Shown here piece after piece: positions 45,462-56,934 of a DNA stretch of 64,000 nucleotides. This DNA comes from Nakamurella leprariae. GTDB taxonomy: Bacteria > Actinomycetota > Actinomycetes > Mycobacteriales > Nakamurellaceae. The stretch spans positions 1-64,000 of the forward strand of contig NZ_JAERWK010000020.1 in assembly GCF_016918035.1 (NCBI RefSeq). Reading direction: 5' to 3'. A program made the position numbers and the translations under genes. How positions within the stretch are numbered: the first letter of the stretch is position 1; each line of letters opens with the position of its first letter. The notes under the pieces are model-generated. The model searched no databases, was not told the DNA's origin, and saw only the letters and a program-made list of their open reading frames with translations.

Positions 45462-48299
45462 ATGACCGAGGTGTTGCGTGAGACCGACAGCGGCGAGATC
45501 GACGGATCGGACGGTCGGAGCCGGGAACGCTGGGACGACGCCGGATCGGCCGACCTGCGCGCCGACGTCCGCCGGGTGGGCACTCTGCTGGGTGAGACCC
45601 TGGTCCGGCAGCACGGACAGGACCTGCTCGACCTGGTCGAACGCGTGCGGGCGCTGACCAAGCAGGCCCAGGACCACGAGCAGCGCGCGGCCGCCACCGC
45701 CGAGGTGCGTGCCCTCCTGGCCGAGCTGCCGATCGGGACGGCCAACCGGGTGGTCCGGGCCTTCGCCACCTACTTCCACCTGACCAACGCGGCCGAACAG
45801 GTGCACCGGGTGCGGGCACTGCGGGCCCGGCCCGCCGACCAGGGCCACCTGACCACCGCCATCGCCGAGGTCGCGGCCGAACTCGGTCCGGACGAGCTCA
45901 CCCAGGCCATCCGGGAGCTGTCGGTCACCCCGGTGTTCACCGCCCACCCCACCGAGGCCAGCCGTCGTTCGGTGTTGACCAAACTGCGGCGGCTGGCCGA
46001 CGTGCTGGCCGAGCCGACGCCCGCCGGCAGCTCCGCCCGTCGCCGTCAGGACCGCGAGCTCGCCGAGCTGGTCGACCTGATCTGGCAGACCGACGAACTG
46101 CGGCAGGTGCGGCCCACGCCGGTGGACGAGGCGCGCAACGCCATGTACTACCTGGACACCATCCTGGGCCAGACGCTGCCGGCACTCACCGCCGACCTGG
46201 CCGCCGAGCTGCGGGAGCGCGGTGCGGAGCTCGACGCGGAGGCGGTGCCGCTGTCGATGGGCACGTGGATCGGCGGGGACCGTGACGGCAATCCGAACGT
46301 GACCGCCTCGGTCACCCGCGAGATCCTGCAGCTGCAACACCGTCTCGCCCACGACGTCGCGGTCCGGGCGATCGACGAGGCGATCAGGATGCTGTCCAGC
46401 TCGGTGGACATCGTGGCCGTCTCTCCCGCCCTGCTCGCCTCCGTCGAGCAGGACCTGGCCCGACTGCCGCGACTGGACCCGCGGGTCAAGGAACTCAACC
46501 GGGCGGAGCCGTACCGGCTGAAGCTGACCTGCGTCAAGGCCAAGCTGATCAACACGGCGGCCCGGGTGGCCGGCGACCGCCAGCACGAGCCCGGGCGTGA
46601 CTACGCCGACCGGGCCGAGCTGCTGGCCGATCTGGCCGTGGTGCACGACTCCCTGGTCGAGCACGCCGGCGAGCTGGCCGCCGGTGGGGTGCTGGCCACG
46701 GTGCGCCGCACGCTGGCCGCGGTCGGTCTGCACGCCGCCACCATGGACATCCGCGAGCACGCCGACGCGCACCATCACGTGATCGGCCTGCTGCTCGACC
46801 GTCTCGGCGAACTGCCTGGACCGTACGAGCAGCTCCCCCACGCGCAGCGGCGGGACGTGCTGGCCGCCGAACTGGCCTCGCGCCGGCCGCTGGCCGGGCG
46901 GTTCCCCGCGCTGGACGCCGACGCCGAGCGGACCGCGTCGGTGTTCGACGAGATCCGCCGGGCCCAGGCCACCTACGGCCCGGAAGTGATCCGCACGTAC
47001 ATCATCTCGATGACCAAGGGCAGCGACGACGTGCTCGCGGCGGTGCTGCTGGCCCGCGAGGCGGGACTGGTCGACCTCCAGGGCGATCCGGACGTGCGAG
47101 GCCGGGAACCGTTCGCCGCCATCGGGTTCGCACCGCTGCTCGAGACGGTCGAGGAGCTGCGCCACTCCGGTGACGTGCTGGACGAACTGCTGTCCGAACC
47201 GAGCTACCGGGAACTCGTGCGGCTGCGCGGCGACACCCAGGAGGTCATGCTCGGCTACTCGGACTCCAACAAGGACGCCGGCATCACCACCAGCCAGTGG
47301 GAGATCCACAAGACGCAGCGCCGGCTGCGGGACGTCGCGGCTCGGCACGGTGTCTCACTGGTGCTGTTCCACGGCCGCGGTGGCAGTGTCGGCCGGGGCG
47401 GCGGGCCGACCTACGACGCGATCCTGGCCCAGCCGCACGGCGCGCTGGACGGCGCCATCAAATTCACCGAGCAGGGCGAGGTGATCAGCGACAAGTACGC
47501 GCTGCCCGAGCTGGCTCGGGAGAACCTCGAGCTCACCCTGTCCGCCACGCTGCGCGCGTCCACCCTGCACCGTGGGCCCCGGCAGGACGCCGACGAGCTG
47601 CGCCGGTGGGACGAGGTGATGGAGACGGTCAGCGACGCCGCCTTCGCCACCTACCGCCGGCTCATCGACGACCCCGAACTGCCGGCCTACTTCCTGGCCT
47701 CCACCCCGGTGGAACAGCTCGGGTCGCTGAACATCGGCTCGCGACCGTCCCGCCGGCCGGACTCCGGGGCCGGGCTGGGCGGGTTGCGGGCCATCCCCTG
47801 GGTGTTCGGCTGGACTCAGTCGCGGCAGATCATCCCCGGCTGGTTCGGGGTCGGCTCCGGCCTGCGTGCGGCCCGGGAGTCCGGCTCCGGTGAGCTGCTC
47901 GACCGGCTGCACGACCGGTGGCACTTCTTCCGGACGTTCCTGTCCAACGTGGAGATGACCCTGGCCAAGGCCGACATGGGCATCGCCGCGCTCTATGTCG
48001 ACGCGTTGGTGCCGTCCGGGCTGCACCGGCTGTTCGACCAGATCCGCGCCGAGCACGAGCTGACCATGACCGAGGTGCTCCGCCTCACCGGCGGGCGGCG
48101 GCTGCTCGACGGCCAGCCGGTGCTGCAGGGCACCCTGGCCGTGCGCGAGCCGTACCTGGCGCCGATCTCCTACCTGCAGGTCGACCTGCTGGCGCGCATC
48201 CGGGCCGCAACCACGACCGAGGAGATCGACCCGCAGCTGCAACGCGCGATGCTGGTCACCGTCAACGGGGTCGCCGCGGGCATGCGGAACACCGGGTGA
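45462..48299 (+). CDS. ppc: Phosphoenolpyruvate carboxylase
   Basis: A 945-residue anaplerotic enzyme (PEP plus bicarbonate to oxaloacetate), full length. Catalytic blocks are [35 protein letters not shown] and [14 protein letters not shown], and the protein ends in the family hallmark MRNTG. The ATG follows GGGGG; the frame continues upstream but lacks family sequence. A long antisense open frame over its 5' half is a codon-bias shadow. No regulatory phosphorylation Ser of plant type is present. Confidence 0.97.
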   Translation: MTEVLRETDSGEIDGSDGRSRERWDDAGSADLRADVRRVGTLLGETLVRQHGQDLLDLVERVRALTKQAQDHEQRAAATAEVRALLAELPIGTANRVVRAFATYFHLTNAAEQVHRVRALRARPADQGHLTTAIAEVAAELGPDELTQAIRELSVTPVFTAHPTEASRRSVLTKLRRLADVLAEPTPAGSSARRRQDRELAELVDLIWQTDELRQVRPTPVDEARNAMYYLDTILGQTLPALTADLAAELRERGAELDAEAVPLSMGTWIGGDRDGNPNVTASVTREILQLQHRLAHDVAVRAIDEAIRMLSSSVDIVAVSPALLASVEQDLARLPRLDPRVKELNRAEPYRLKLTCVKAKLINTAARVAGDRQHEPGRDYADRAELLADLAVVHDSLVEHAGELAAGGVLATVRRTLAAVGLHAATMDIREHADAHHHVIGLLLDRLGELPGPYEQLPHAQRRDVLAAELASRRPLAGRFPALDADAERTASVFDEIRRAQATYGPEVIRTYIISMTKGSDDVLAAVLLAREAGLVDLQGDPDVRGREPFAAIGFAPLLETVEELRHSGDVLDELLSEPSYRELVRLRGDTQEVMLGYSDSNKDAGITTSQWEIHKTQRRLRDVAARHGVSLVLFHGRGGSVGRGGGPTYDAILAQPHGALDGAIKFTEQGEVISDKYALPELARENLELTLSATLRASTLHRGPRQDADELRRWDEVMETVSDAAFATYRRLIDDPELPAYFLASTPVEQLGSLNIGSRPSRRPDSGAGLGGLRAIPWVFGWTQSRQIIPGWFGVGSGLRAARESGSGELLDRLHDRWHFFRTFLSNVEMTLAKADMGIAALYVDALVPSGLHRLFDQIRAEHELTMTEVLRLTGGRRLLDGQPVLQGTLAVREPYLAPISYLQVDLLARIRAATTTEEIDPQLQRAMLVTVNGVAAGMRNTG

Positions 48300-48354
48300 G
48301 CCGGGCCACCGTCGACGCAGCGACAGCTCACACCCGTTCGGGAGTCGGTACGCC

Positions 48355-48360
48355 TACGAT
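48355..48360 (+). promoter_or_regulatory. Candidate -10 element of the ugd promoter
   Basis: TACGAT about 70 bases before the UDP-glucose dehydrogenase start, in the gap after ppc. Confidence 0.45.
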
Positions 48361-48429
48361 CGAGGCGCCGGAGGGGGTCCGGCGAACCATCGTCCGGCCC
48401 GTCGGGGGCCCGTGTGCTACGGAGATGCC

Positions 48430-49746
48430 ATGACCACCATGACCGTCATCGGCTGCGGCTACCTGGGCGCGGTGCACGCCGCGTGCATGGCCCAGTTGGG
48501 ACACGACGTGGTCGGTGTCGACGTGGACGCCGCCAAGATCGCGCTACTGAACAAGGGGCAGACGCCGTTCTACGAGCCCGGCTTCGAGGCCGTGCTGGCC
48601 GAGGCCCTGGAGTCCGGGCGGTTGTCGTTCAGCACCGACATGTCGGCCGCCTCCGGGCGCTCGGTGCACTTCGTGTGCGTCGGCACCCCGCAGAAGCGCA
48701 ACGAGTACGCGGCCGACATGGCCTACGTGGACGCCGCGGTGCACGCCCTGCTACCGCACCTGTCCCCCGGCGACCTGGTCGTCGGCAAGTCGACGGTCCC
48801 GGTGGGCACGGCCGCCCGGCTGGCCGAGCTGGTGGCCCGGACGCAGCCGGAGGCGGCGCTGGCCTGGAACCCCGAGTTCCTGCGGGAGGGCTTCGCGGTC
48901 GAGGACACGCTGCATCCGGACCGGCTGGTCTACGGCATCCCGTCCGGCGCCTCGGGTGAGTGGGCGCAGGCCCGGCTCGACGAGGTGTACGCCACCCCGC
49001 TGCAGGCCGGCACGCCCCAGGTCGTCACCGACTACGCCACCGCCGAGCTGGTCAAAGCGGCGGCCAACTCGTTCCTGGCCACCAAGATCTCGTTCATCAA
49101 CGCGATGGCCGAGGTGTGCGAGGCCAGCGGTGCCGACGTCACCCAACTGGCCGACGCCATCGGCTACGACGCGCGCATCGGGCGCCGGTTCCTCAACGCC
49201 GGGCTGGGCTTCGGCGGCGGCTGCCTGCCCAAGGACATCCGGGCGTTCATGGCCCGCGCCGGGGAGCTGGGCGCCGACCAGGCCCTGGCCTTCCTCCGGG
49301 AGATCGACTCGATCAACATGCGGCGCCGGGTGCGCATGGTCGACCTGGCCCGCGAGGTGTGCGGCGGGTCGATCGTCGGCCGCCGGGTGGCCGTGCTGGG
49401 CCTGGCCTTCAAGCCGAACAGCGACGACATCCGCGACTCCCCCTCCCTGAACGTCGCCGCCCAGATGCGGCTGCAGGGTGCGTCGGTGGTGTGCACCGAC
49501 CCGCAGGCGGTGGAGAACGCGCAGCGGGCGTGGCCGGACCTGACCTACGCGAGCACGGCCGAAGAGGCCGCTGCCGGCGCCGACCTGGTGCTGGTGCTCA
49601 CCGAGTGGGACCAGTACCGCAACCTGGACCCCGAGGTGTTCGGCGCCGTGGTGGGCCGGCGCCGCATCCTGGACGGCCGCAACGCCCTCGACCCGGTGGC
49701 GTGGCGCGCGGCCGGCTGGACCTACCGAGCGCTGGGCCGCCCCTGA
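48430..49746 (+). CDS. ugd: UDP-glucose 6-dehydrogenase
   Basis: A 438-residue NAD-dependent enzyme making UDP-glucuronate in two oxidations. N-terminal Rossmann fold (VIGCGYLGAVHAACM), YEPGFEAVL, KSTVPVGT, catalytic Lys in AELVKAAANSFLATKISF, nucleophile Cys265 in GFGGGCLPKDI and the C-terminal LAFKPNSDDIRDSPS. GGAG before the ATG at 48430 decides the start over the upstream ATG at 48412. It supplies precursors for acidic envelope polysaccharide. Confidence 0.95.
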   Translation: MTTMTVIGCGYLGAVHAACMAQLGHDVVGVDVDAAKIALLNKGQTPFYEPGFEAVLAEALESGRLSFSTDMSAASGRSVHFVCVGTPQKRNEYAADMAYVDAAVHALLPHLSPGDLVVGKSTVPVGTAARLAELVARTQPEAALAWNPEFLREGFAVEDTLHPDRLVYGIPSGASGEWAQARLDEVYATPLQAGTPQVVTDYATAELVKAAANSFLATKISFINAMAEVCEASGADVTQLADAIGYDARIGRRFLNAGLGFGGGCLPKDIRAFMARAGELGADQALAFLREIDSINMRRRVRMVDLAREVCGGSIVGRRVAVLGLAFKPNSDDIRDSPSLNVAAQMRLQGASVVCTDPQAVENAQRAWPDLTYASTAEEAAAGADLVLVLTEWDQYRNLDPEVFGAVVGRRRILDGRNALDPVAWRAAGWTYRALGRP

Positions 49747-49818
49747 GGCGGAGAGCGCTGAGCTGACGGGGCCGAGGGCCGGCCACACAGTCCAGCCGCC
49801 GCGACAGCAGCTCCGGCG

Positions 49819-52800
49819 TCAGCGCACCCCGACCGTCGCGGGGGTGAGCTCGTCCAGCAGCGTGTTGATCCAGTCGATCAGCTGGGCGTCGCGCATCGGC
49901 GGGGCGCCGAGCCGGTCCGACTCCTGCGGCGCGCGCAGGGTCAGCGTGCTGGTCAGCTCGCGGTACCGGCTGCCCGGGTAGCGCCGGGTGATCCGCATCT
50001 GCGCCGATTCCGGCAGGGTCAGCGGTGAGAGCTTGAGACCGGCACTGGTGATGACGATCTCGCCGATCCGCAGAGTGCGTGCCCGTTGCCGCAGCAGCGC
50101 CACGCCGAGCAGGTTGGTGACCTGGTCGGAGTACGGCCCGTACCGGTCGACGAGCTCGGCGCTGACCGCCTCGATGTCCGCCGGTGACGTGGCCGCGGCG
50201 ATGCGGCGGTAGGCGTCCAGCCGCAGCCGCTCCGCCGGGATGTAGTCGTGCGGCAGGTTGGCGTCGATCGGCAGCTCGATCCGGACCTCGATCGGCTCCT
50301 CCTCGACCACCTCCTCGCCGCCGGCTGCCTTGGCCTGCCGCTTGAACGCGGTGACCGCCTCGCCGACCAGCCGGACGTACAGGTCGAACCCCACGCCGGC
50401 GATGTGACCGCTCTGCTCGGCGCCGAGGATGCTGCCGGCGCCACGGATCTCGAGGTCCTTCATGGCCACCGCCATGCCCGCGCCCAGGTCGGCGTGCTGG
50501 GCGATGGTGGCCAACCGGTCATGCGCAGTCTCGGTCAGCGGCTTGTCCGCCGGGTACAGGAAGTATGCGTATCCGCGTTCCCGGCCACGACCGACCCGGC
50601 CACGCAACTGGTGCATCTGGGACAGCCCGAGGATCTCGGCGTGGTCGACGATGAGCGTGTTGGCGTTCGAGATGTCCAGCCCGGTCTCGACGATCGTGGT
50701 GCAGACCAGCACGTCGAAGTCACGCTGCCAGAACCCGTTGATCACCTTCTCGAGCATGTCCTCGTTCATCTGCCCGTGCGCGATGGCGATCCGCGCCTCC
50801 GGCACTGCCTCCCGCAGCTGCTTGGCCACGTTCTCGATGTCGGAGACCTTGTTGTGCACGAAGAACACCTGGCCGTCGCGGAGCAGCTCGCGCCGCACCG
50901 CCGCCGCCACCAGCTGCTGGTCGAAGACGCCGACGTAGGTCAGGATCGGGTGCCGTTCCTCCGGCGGGGTCGCGATGGTCGACATCTCCCGGATGCCGGC
51001 CAGGCTCATCTCCAGCGTCCGCGGGATCGGGGTGGCCGACATGGTCAGCATGTCGACGTGCGCCCGGAGCGCGGTGATGTGCTCCTTGTGCTCGACGCCG
51101 AACCGCTGCTCCTCGTCCACGATGACCAGACCCAGGTCCTTGTAGCGGACGCTCGGCTGCAGCAGCCGGTGGGTGCCGATGACGATGTCCACGCTGCCGT
51201 CGGCCAGCCCGGCGATCGTCGCCTTCGACTCGGCCGGGTCGGTGAACCGGGACAGGCCGCGGACGACGACCGGGAAGCCGTTCATCCGGGTGCTGAAGGT
51301 GTTCAGGTGCTGCTGGGCCAGCAGCGTCGTCGGCACCAGGATGGCGACCTGCTTGCCGTCCTGCACCGCCTTGAACGCGGCCCGCACCGCGATCTCGGTC
51401 TTGCCGTAGCCGACGTCGCCCGAGATCACCCGGTCCATCGGGACCGCGCGCTCCATGTCCTGCTTGACCTCGTCGATGGCGGCCAGCTGGTCCGGCGTCT
51501 CGGTGAACGGGAAGGCGTCCTCCAGCTCCCGCTGCCACGGGCTGTCCGGCGCGAACGCGTGCCCGGGGGCCGAGGCCCGCGCGGCGTACAGCTGCACCAG
51601 CTTGGCCGCGATCTCCCGGACCGCCTTGCGGGCCCGGCCCTTGGTCTTGGCCCAGTCACCGCCGCCCAGCTTGTTCAGCGTCGGCACCTCGCCGCCGACG
51701 TACCGGGACAGCAGGTCCAGCGCGTCGGTCGGCACGAACAGCCGGTCCCCCGGCTGGTTGCGCTTGCTCGGCGCGTACTCGACGACGAGGTACTCGCGGG
51801 TGGCGCCGCCGGTGGTGCGCTGCACCAGGTCGACGTACTTGCCGATGCCGTGCTGGGCGTGCACCACGAAGTCGCCGGGCTTGAGCGACACCGGGTCGAC
51901 GGCGTTGCGGCGCCGACTGGGCATCCGCGCGCCCGGCGTGGCCCCGTCGGCCGGCCCGCGACCGCCGGTGAGGTCCGCCTCGGTCAGCACGGTGAGACCC
52001 GACCCAGCCAGCACGAACCCGTGGTCGAGCCGACCGCAGGACACCGTCACCACCTCGGGCCGCAGGAACTCCGGCGCCGGGGCGCCCTCCAGCAGCCGAA
52101 CGCCGATCTCGGCCTCGGTGAGCCGTTCCCGGGCGCGCTCCGCGGTGCCCTGACCGCCCACGACCAGCACCGTCGGCCGGCCGTCGGTGATGCGCTGCCG
52201 GATGTCGGCCAGCACCGCGTCGAAGTCGCCGCGGTAGAGCGGGGCGGGCAGCACCGCCGGCTCACCCGGCTCCTCGTCGGCGCCGTCCGGATCAGCGGGG
52301 TCGCCGGAGTCGAACGGAGTGACCCGCCACAGCGGCAGGTCGCGGTCGCGGATGAGGTCGAAGACCTCACCCAGCGGCCGGTAGGCCGACGCGCCCAGGT
52401 CGATCGGCGCCTGCCCGCCGGTGGCGGCGGCCATCCAGGACGCGGCCAGGAACTCGTTGCCGGTCCGCACCAGGTCGTCGGCCCGGGTGCGGATCCGTTC
52501 CGGGTCGGCCAACAGCACGTGCGTGCCGGCCGGCAGCAGGTCCGGCAGCACGACCAGGTCACCGGGGACCAGCACCGGGATGAGCGACTCCATGCCCTCG
52601 ACCCCGACGCCCTGGCTGATCTTCTCGAGCATCTCGGTCAACGACGGGTCGCCGGTGTTGCCGGCGGCCAGGGCGGCGGCCCGCTCCCGCACGTCGTCGG
52701 ACAGCAGGATCTCCCGGCACGGCGACGCCACCAGCGCCTCGACCGTGCCCAGCGAGCGCTGGTCGGTGACGGCGAAGGAGCGCAGGTCGGCGACCTCGTC

Positions 52801-53502
52801 GCCGAAGAACTCGACCCGCACGGGGTGCTCGGCGGTGGGCGGGAAGACGTCGAGGATGCCGCCGCGGACGGCCAGCTCGCCGCGCCGCTCGACCATCTCG
52901 ACCCGGCTGTAGGCCAGCTCGACGAGCCGGTCGACGACGGCCCCGAGGTCGGTCTCCTGACCGACCCGCAGCTCGACCGGCTCCAGGTCGCCCAGCCCGG
53001 GCGCCATCGGCTGGATGAGCGAGCGGATGGTGGTGACCAGCACGGCGGGGGCGCCGGCCGGGTCCGTCTCCGGATGGGTCAGCCGGCGCAGCGCGGCCAA
53101 CCGACGGCCGACGGTGTCGGCCCGCGGCGACAGGCGCTCATGCGGCAACGTCTCCCAGGACGGGAACATGGCGACGCGGTCGTCACCGATGAGGTCGGCC
53201 AGGGCGGCCTGGGCGATCTCGGCCTCCCGGCCGGTGGCCACCACCAGGGTGACCGGCACCGCGGGACGCTCCGCGTCCCCGAGGTCCGAGCCACGGTCCG
53301 AGCCCAGCGCCAGGGCTGCCGCCAGGAACGGCCGCAGCGACGCCGGTGCCACCACCCGCCGTCCGGGTCGACCGACGTCGGCCAGCACCGACCGCAGGTA
53401 CGGATCCTCGGTCACCGCGTCGAGCAGTCCGGTCAACACCCCGGGGGCCGTTGCCGCTGAGACAGTTGCGGCCGAGACAGTTGCGGCCGAGACATGGGAC
53501 AA
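49819..53502 (-). CDS. mfd: Transcription-repair coupling factor
   Basis: A 1227-residue DNA translocase that removes stalled RNA polymerase and recruits UvrA. UvrB-homology region ([14 protein letters not shown]), RNA-polymerase-interaction domain ([16 protein letters not shown]), RecG-like motor with Walker [18 protein letters not shown] box, GTHRLLQ, and the TRG motif region, then a C-terminal D7 domain. The TTG at 53502 has AGGAG nine bases upstream. The N terminus carries Val-Ser-Ala-Ala-Thr repeats from a 15-bp tandem duplication, absent in ordinary Mfd. Position matches Rv1020. Confidence 0.96.
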   Translation of the reverse strand: MSHVSAATVSAATVSAATAPGVLTGLLDAVTEDPYLRSVLADVGRPGRRVVAPASLRPFLAAALALGSDRGSDLGDAERPAVPVTLVVATGREAEIAQAALADLIGDDRVAMFPSWETLPHERLSPRADTVGRRLAALRRLTHPETDPAGAPAVLVTTIRSLIQPMAPGLGDLEPVELRVGQETDLGAVVDRLVELAYSRVEMVERRGELAVRGGILDVFPPTAEHPVRVEFFGDEVADLRSFAVTDQRSLGTVEALVASPCREILLSDDVRERAAALAAGNTGDPSLTEMLEKISQGVGVEGMESLIPVLVPGDLVVLPDLLPAGTHVLLADPERIRTRADDLVRTGNEFLAASWMAAATGGQAPIDLGASAYRPLGEVFDLIRDRDLPLWRVTPFDSGDPADPDGADEEPGEPAVLPAPLYRGDFDAVLADIRQRITDGRPTVLVVGGQGTAERARERLTEAEIGVRLLEGAPAPEFLRPEVVTVSCGRLDHGFVLAGSGLTVLTEADLTGGRGPADGATPGARMPSRRRNAVDPVSLKPGDFVVHAQHGIGKYVDLVQRTTGGATREYLVVEYAPSKRNQPGDRLFVPTDALDLLSRYVGGEVPTLNKLGGGDWAKTKGRARKAVREIAAKLVQLYAARASAPGHAFAPDSPWQRELEDAFPFTETPDQLAAIDEVKQDMERAVPMDRVISGDVGYGKTEIAVRAAFKAVQDGKQVAILVPTTLLAQQHLNTFSTRMNGFPVVVRGLSRFTDPAESKATIAGLADGSVDIVIGTHRLLQPSVRYKDLGLVIVDEEQRFGVEHKEHITALRAHVDMLTMSATPIPRTLEMSLAGIREMSTIATPPEERHPILTYVGVFDQQLVAAAVRRELLRDGQVFFVHNKVSDIENVAKQLREAVPEARIAIAHGQMNEDMLEKVINGFWQRDFDVLVCTTIVETGLDISNANTLIVDHAEILGLSQMHQLRGRVGRGRERGYAYFLYPADKPLTETAHDRLATIAQHADLGAGMAVAMKDLEIRGAGSILGAEQSGHIAGVGFDLYVRLVGEAVTAFKRQAKAAGGEEVVEEEPIEVRIELPIDANLPHDYIPAERLRLDAYRRIAAATSPADIEAVSAELVDRYGPYSDQVTNLLGVALLRQRARTLRIGEIVITSAGLKLSPLTLPESAQMRITRRYPGSRYRELTSTLTLRAPQESDRLGAPPMRDAQLIDWINTLLDELTPATVGVR
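53459..53494. repeat. 15-bp minisatellite at the mfd 5' end
   Basis: Two exact copies and a partial third of GAGACAGTTGCGGCC, in frame, immediately after the mfd start codon region. Confidence 0.9.
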
Positions 53503-53675
53503 GCGTCACTCTCCTGGAAGCCACTGCGGACGCCGGCGGCCGGCAGCGGCGGCCCGGCGGCGGCGCACCCGTCCGGGCACGCCAAGAACCCCCCGTCCAC
53601 GGATGACGAGGGGTTGCTCAGCGACCAGGGTACGCGGGGCCGGCGGGATCGGGCGGTCCGGTCAGGCGGGCGGGA

Positions 53676-54731
53676 TCAGTGGCCCATCTCGTCGGCGGTG
53701 GCCTGGATCCGGGCCAGCCGCTGGGCGTTGGGCCAGCGCACCTTGGTGGCCCAGCCGAACCGCTCGAACGCCCAGATGACGCGGGCCGAGATGTCGAGCT
53801 GGCCGCGGAGCACGCCGTGCCGGGCGCAGGTCGGGTCGGCGTGGTGCAGGTTGTGCCACGACTCGCCGAAGCTCAGCAGCGCGAGCGGCCAGAAGTTGGC
53901 CGACTTGTCGCGCGAGGAGAACGGCCGTTCGCCGATCATGTGGCAGATCGAGTTGACCGACCAGGTGACGTGGTGCAGCAGCGCCACCCGGACCAGTCCG
54001 GCCCAGAAGAACGCGGTCAGCGCACCTGACCACGACCAGGTGACCAGACCGCCGATGACACCGGGGCCGACGATCGAGATGATCGTCCAGACCCAGAAGT
54101 ACTTGTTGATCCGCGCGATGTCCTTGTCGGCCAGCAGATCCGGCGCGAAGCGCTGCTGATTGGTCATGTCGCGGTCGAAGATCCAGCCCATGTGCGCGTG
54201 CCAGAAGCCCTTGGCCAGCGCGGGGACCGACGTGCCGTACAGCCACGGGGAGTGCGGATCGCCCTCGCGATCGGAGAACGCGTGGTGCCGGCGGTGGTCG
54301 GCCACCCAGATGATCACCGGACCCTGCACGGCCATCTGGCCGGTCGCGGCCAGGGCCATGCGCAGCCCTCGGTTGGCCTTGAAGGAGCCGTGCGTGAAGT
54401 ACCGGTGGAATCCGACCGTGATGCCCAGGCCGGAGATGACGTAGAACACCGCCGCGATGATGACGTCGGTCCAGGACAGGAAGCCCAGGCCCCAGGCCAC
54501 CGGGATGGCCGCGATCAACGCGAGCAGCGGGATGACCGAGAACGCGTAGACGGCCATCTGGGCCGCCCACTGCCGCTGCCCGACCGTGACCGGCTTGGGC
54601 GCCGGCTTACCGGTCGGCGGCTCCGTCGCGCTCCCCGTCCCGGCGGTGGTGCCGCCGGTTCCGGTGGGGACCGCCTCGGACATCGGAACAGCGGTCGGAT
54701 CGGCGACAGCACTGGACTGGGGAGGTGTCAT
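53676..54731 (-). CDS. Membrane fatty-acid (acyl-CoA delta-9 type) desaturase
   Basis: A 351-residue di-iron membrane desaturase with three His boxes: HRYFTH (109-114), HRRHH (146-150) and HNLHH (near 294). Hydrophobic pairs at about 62-105 and 210-250 give four membrane helices. It resembles stearoyl-CoA desaturase DesA3 rather than soluble acyl-ACP DesA2. The first 45 residues are Pro/Gly/Thr-rich. Start ATG 54731 follows GAGAGGGA. It adjusts membrane unsaturation; no ferredoxin or reductase partner is adjacent. Confidence 0.92.
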   Translation of the reverse strand: MTPPQSSAVADPTAVPMSEAVPTGTGGTTAGTGSATEPPTGKPAPKPVTVGQRQWAAQMAVYAFSVIPLLALIAAIPVAWGLGFLSWTDVIIAAVFYVISGLGITVGFHRYFTHGSFKANRGLRMALAATGQMAVQGPVIIWVADHRRHHAFSDREGDPHSPWLYGTSVPALAKGFWHAHMGWIFDRDMTNQQRFAPDLLADKDIARINKYFWVWTIISIVGPGVIGGLVTWSWSGALTAFFWAGLVRVALLHHVTWSVNSICHMIGERPFSSRDKSANFWPLALLSFGESWHNLHHADPTCARHGVLRGQLDISARVIWAFERFGWATKVRWPNAQRLARIQATADEMGH

Positions 54732-54894
54732 GGTCCCTCTCGGGGGGCTCAGGGGGGCCGGTCGGGTTGACCCTAACGCAACGGTCGACTGTAGTGAGGA
54801 TGCCCTAACTCGGCGATCCGCCGCTGGGAAGGCCCGCGCCCCGTCGCGGCGACCACCCGCGCTGCGTGGAGGCCGTGCGAGAATGGCCGCGCAG

Positions 54895-54965
54895 TCCGCC
54901 GTGGTGTAACGGCAGCACCTCGGATTTTGGTTCCGATGGTTCAGGTTCGAATCCTGGCGGCGGAG
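54895..54965 (+). tRNA. tRNA-Gln (anticodon TTG)
   Basis: Acceptor TCCGCCG/CGGCGGA, anticodon stem TCGGA/TCCGA with loop TTTTGGT (anticodon TTG for CAA), T arm around TTCGAAT, discriminator G, no encoded CCA. A short GC-rich gap leads to glmU. Confidence 0.95.
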
Positions 54966-55193
54966 CGCTGCCGCTCGTCCTCCCCGTCCAGTGTGCCGGA
55001 CACCGCGACCGGCGCGGGTCGACCGGCCCGCCACTTCCGAGGCTCGTCACCCATTGCGACCGGTTGATGACATCCTGCCATCGTGGTGACGCCGCGCACG
55101 CTCCGTGCGGGCCGTCCCGTCGCTGCCTACGATCCGTCGGGCAGCACCCGCGTGCACCCCGCCAGCCGCACCCGAGCCCGTCCAGGAGCGTCC

Positions 55194-56753
55194 ATGAGCA
55201 CCCCCGACCGCGCCGGACCGTCCGTCGAGGCATCCGTCGAGGCATCCGTCGAGGCATCCGCTCCGACCGTCGTGATCCTCGCCGCCGGCGCCGGTACCCG
55301 GATGAAGTCCTCCCGGCCCAAGGTCCTGCACCCGCTGGCGGGCAAGCCGCTGCTGTGGCACGCGGTGCGTGCCGCAGCGGCGGTCCGGCCGGCCCGCATC
55401 GTGACCGTGCTGGGGCACGGCCGCGAGCAGGTGGCCGAGTACCTGGCGTCCGCCGACGACCTCCGGACGGACGGCACCGAGCTGCTGCACGCCGTGCAGG
55501 AGCGACAGCTCGGCACCGGCCACGCCGTGGGGGCGGCGCTGGCCACCACCGGCACGCTCACCGGCACGGTGCTGGTGACCATGGGCGACGTCCCGATGCT
55601 GCGCGCGGAGACGCTGCAGGCCCTGGCCCGGCAGCACGCCGACCAGGGCAACGCGGTCACCGTGCTCACCGCGGTGGTGCCCGACCCGACCGGCTACGGA
55701 CGGCTGGTGCGGGACGCCGACGGCGCCCCGGTCGGCATCGTGGAGCACAAGGACGCCACCGCCGAGCAGCGGCAGATCCACGAGGTGAACTCGGGCGTCT
55801 ACGCCTTCGACGGCGCGGTGCTGACCGATGCACTGGCCCAGGTCGGCTCGTCCAACGAGCAGGGCGAGCAGTACCTCACCGACGTGCTGGCCATCGCCCG
55901 CCGACAGGGTCACCGGGTCGGCGCCGTCCCGGCCGACGACCCGGCCGAGATCGAGGGCGTCAACGACCGGGTGCAGCTGGCCGCCATGGCTGCGGAGCTG
56001 AACGCCCGGTTGGTGCGGCGGGCCCAGCTGGCCGGCGTCACCGTCCAGGACCCGGCCACCACCTGGTTGCACGCCGACGTCACCGTCGACCCGGACACCA
56101 CCCTGCTGCCCGGCACGTCGCTGGAGGCCGGGACCACGGTGGGGAACGGCTGCACCGTCGGCCCCGACACCACCCTGCGCGGCTGCACCGTGGCCGACGG
56201 GGCCTCGGTGGTGCGGTCGCACGCCGAGGGCGCCACCATCGGCCCGGACGCCACTGTCGGGCCCTTCAGTTACCTGCGGCCCGGCGCCGTGCTCGAGGCG
56301 AAGTCCAAGGTCGGCGCGTACGTCGAGGTCAAGGGCTCGACCATCGGCCGCGGGGCCAAGGTGCCGCACCTGTCCTACGTCGGGGACGCGACCATCGGCG
56401 CCGGCACCAACATCGGCGCGGGCACGATCACCGCGAACTACGACGGGCAGACCAAGTCGCGCACCGAGATCGGTGAGCAGTCCTTCGTGGGCACCAACTC
56501 CACGCTCGTCGCCCCGGTGACCCTCGGGGCCGGCTCGTTCGTGGCCGCCGGCTCCACGGTCACCGCCGACGTCGACGCCGGCGACCTGGCCGTCGCCCGG
56601 CAGCGGCAGCAGGCGATCCCCGGCTGGGTGCTGCGCCGACGGGCCGGCAGCCGCGCGGCCCAGGCGGCGGTCGCGGCCGGTGCCACCGCGGAGCCGGACG
56701 GTGGGACCGGGACGGGACCGACCCACACGCCGACGCCGACGCCGGGGGCGTGA
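55194..56753 (+). CDS. glmU: Bifunctional GlcNAc-1-P uridyltransferase / GlcN-1-P acetyltransferase
   Basis: A 519-residue enzyme making UDP-GlcNAc for peptidoglycan and mycothiol. N-terminal pyrophosphorylase with VILAAGAGTRMKSSRPKVLHPLAGKP and GDVPML; C-terminal left-handed beta-helix acetyltransferase with hexapeptide repeats, YVEVKGSTIG and the ANYDG motif. AGGAG before the ATG at 55194 decides the start. Residues 9-21 are Val-Glu-Ala-Ser repeats from a 12-bp minisatellite, and the C terminus ends in Thr-Pro repeats. Upstream of prs, as in mycobacteria. Confidence 0.96.
   Translation: MSTPDRAGPSVEASVEASVEASAPTVVILAAGAGTRMKSSRPKVLHPLAGKPLLWHAVRAAAAVRPARIVTVLGHGREQVAEYLASADDLRTDGTELLHAVQERQLGTGHAVGAALATTGTLTGTVLVTMGDVPMLRAETLQALARQHADQGNAVTVLTAVVPDPTGYGRLVRDADGAPVGIVEHKDATAEQRQIHEVNSGVYAFDGAVLTDALAQVGSSNEQGEQYLTDVLAIARRQGHRVGAVPADDPAEIEGVNDRVQLAAMAAELNARLVRRAQLAGVTVQDPATTWLHADVTVDPDTTLLPGTSLEAGTTVGNGCTVGPDTTLRGCTVADGASVVRSHAEGATIGPDATVGPFSYLRPGAVLEAKSKVGAYVEVKGSTIGRGAKVPHLSYVGDATIGAGTNIGAGTITANYDGQTKSRTEIGEQSFVGTNSTLVAPVTLGAGSFVAAGSTVTADVDAGDLAVARQRQQAIPGWVLRRRAGSRAAQAAVAAGATAEPDGGTGTGPTHTPTPTPGA
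55221..55260. repeat. 12-bp minisatellite at the glmU 5' end
   Basis: Three exact copies of TCCGTCGAGGCA plus a partial copy, in frame. Confidence 0.92.
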
Positions 56754-56797
56754 CCCCGGCCACGCCGGCAAGGTCCTGAGCACTCGCCCGACGCCCG

Positions 56798-56803
56798 TAT
56801 TCT
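56798..56803 (+). promoter_or_regulatory. Candidate -10 element of the prs promoter
   Basis: TATTCT about 130 bases before the prs start, in the 180-bp gap after glmU. The leader shows no riboswitch that I recognise. Confidence 0.45.
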
Positions 56804-56934
56804 CAGCCTGTCACTGCCTGCGCCACCGTCGACTTCCGCGACCGCATCCGCCGCGCGATCACCGCTGTCTGACCGCGTCCACCGGACCGCGGCCGCCCCT
56901 CACCCGCGCGCCGCCGCCGAAGGGGACCACCGCG

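Noticed and set aside
45435-47348. A 637-codon frame antisense to ppc
   Set aside because: The plus strand holds intact PEP carboxylase motifs; the antisense translation is Gly/Val/Arg-rich without domains.
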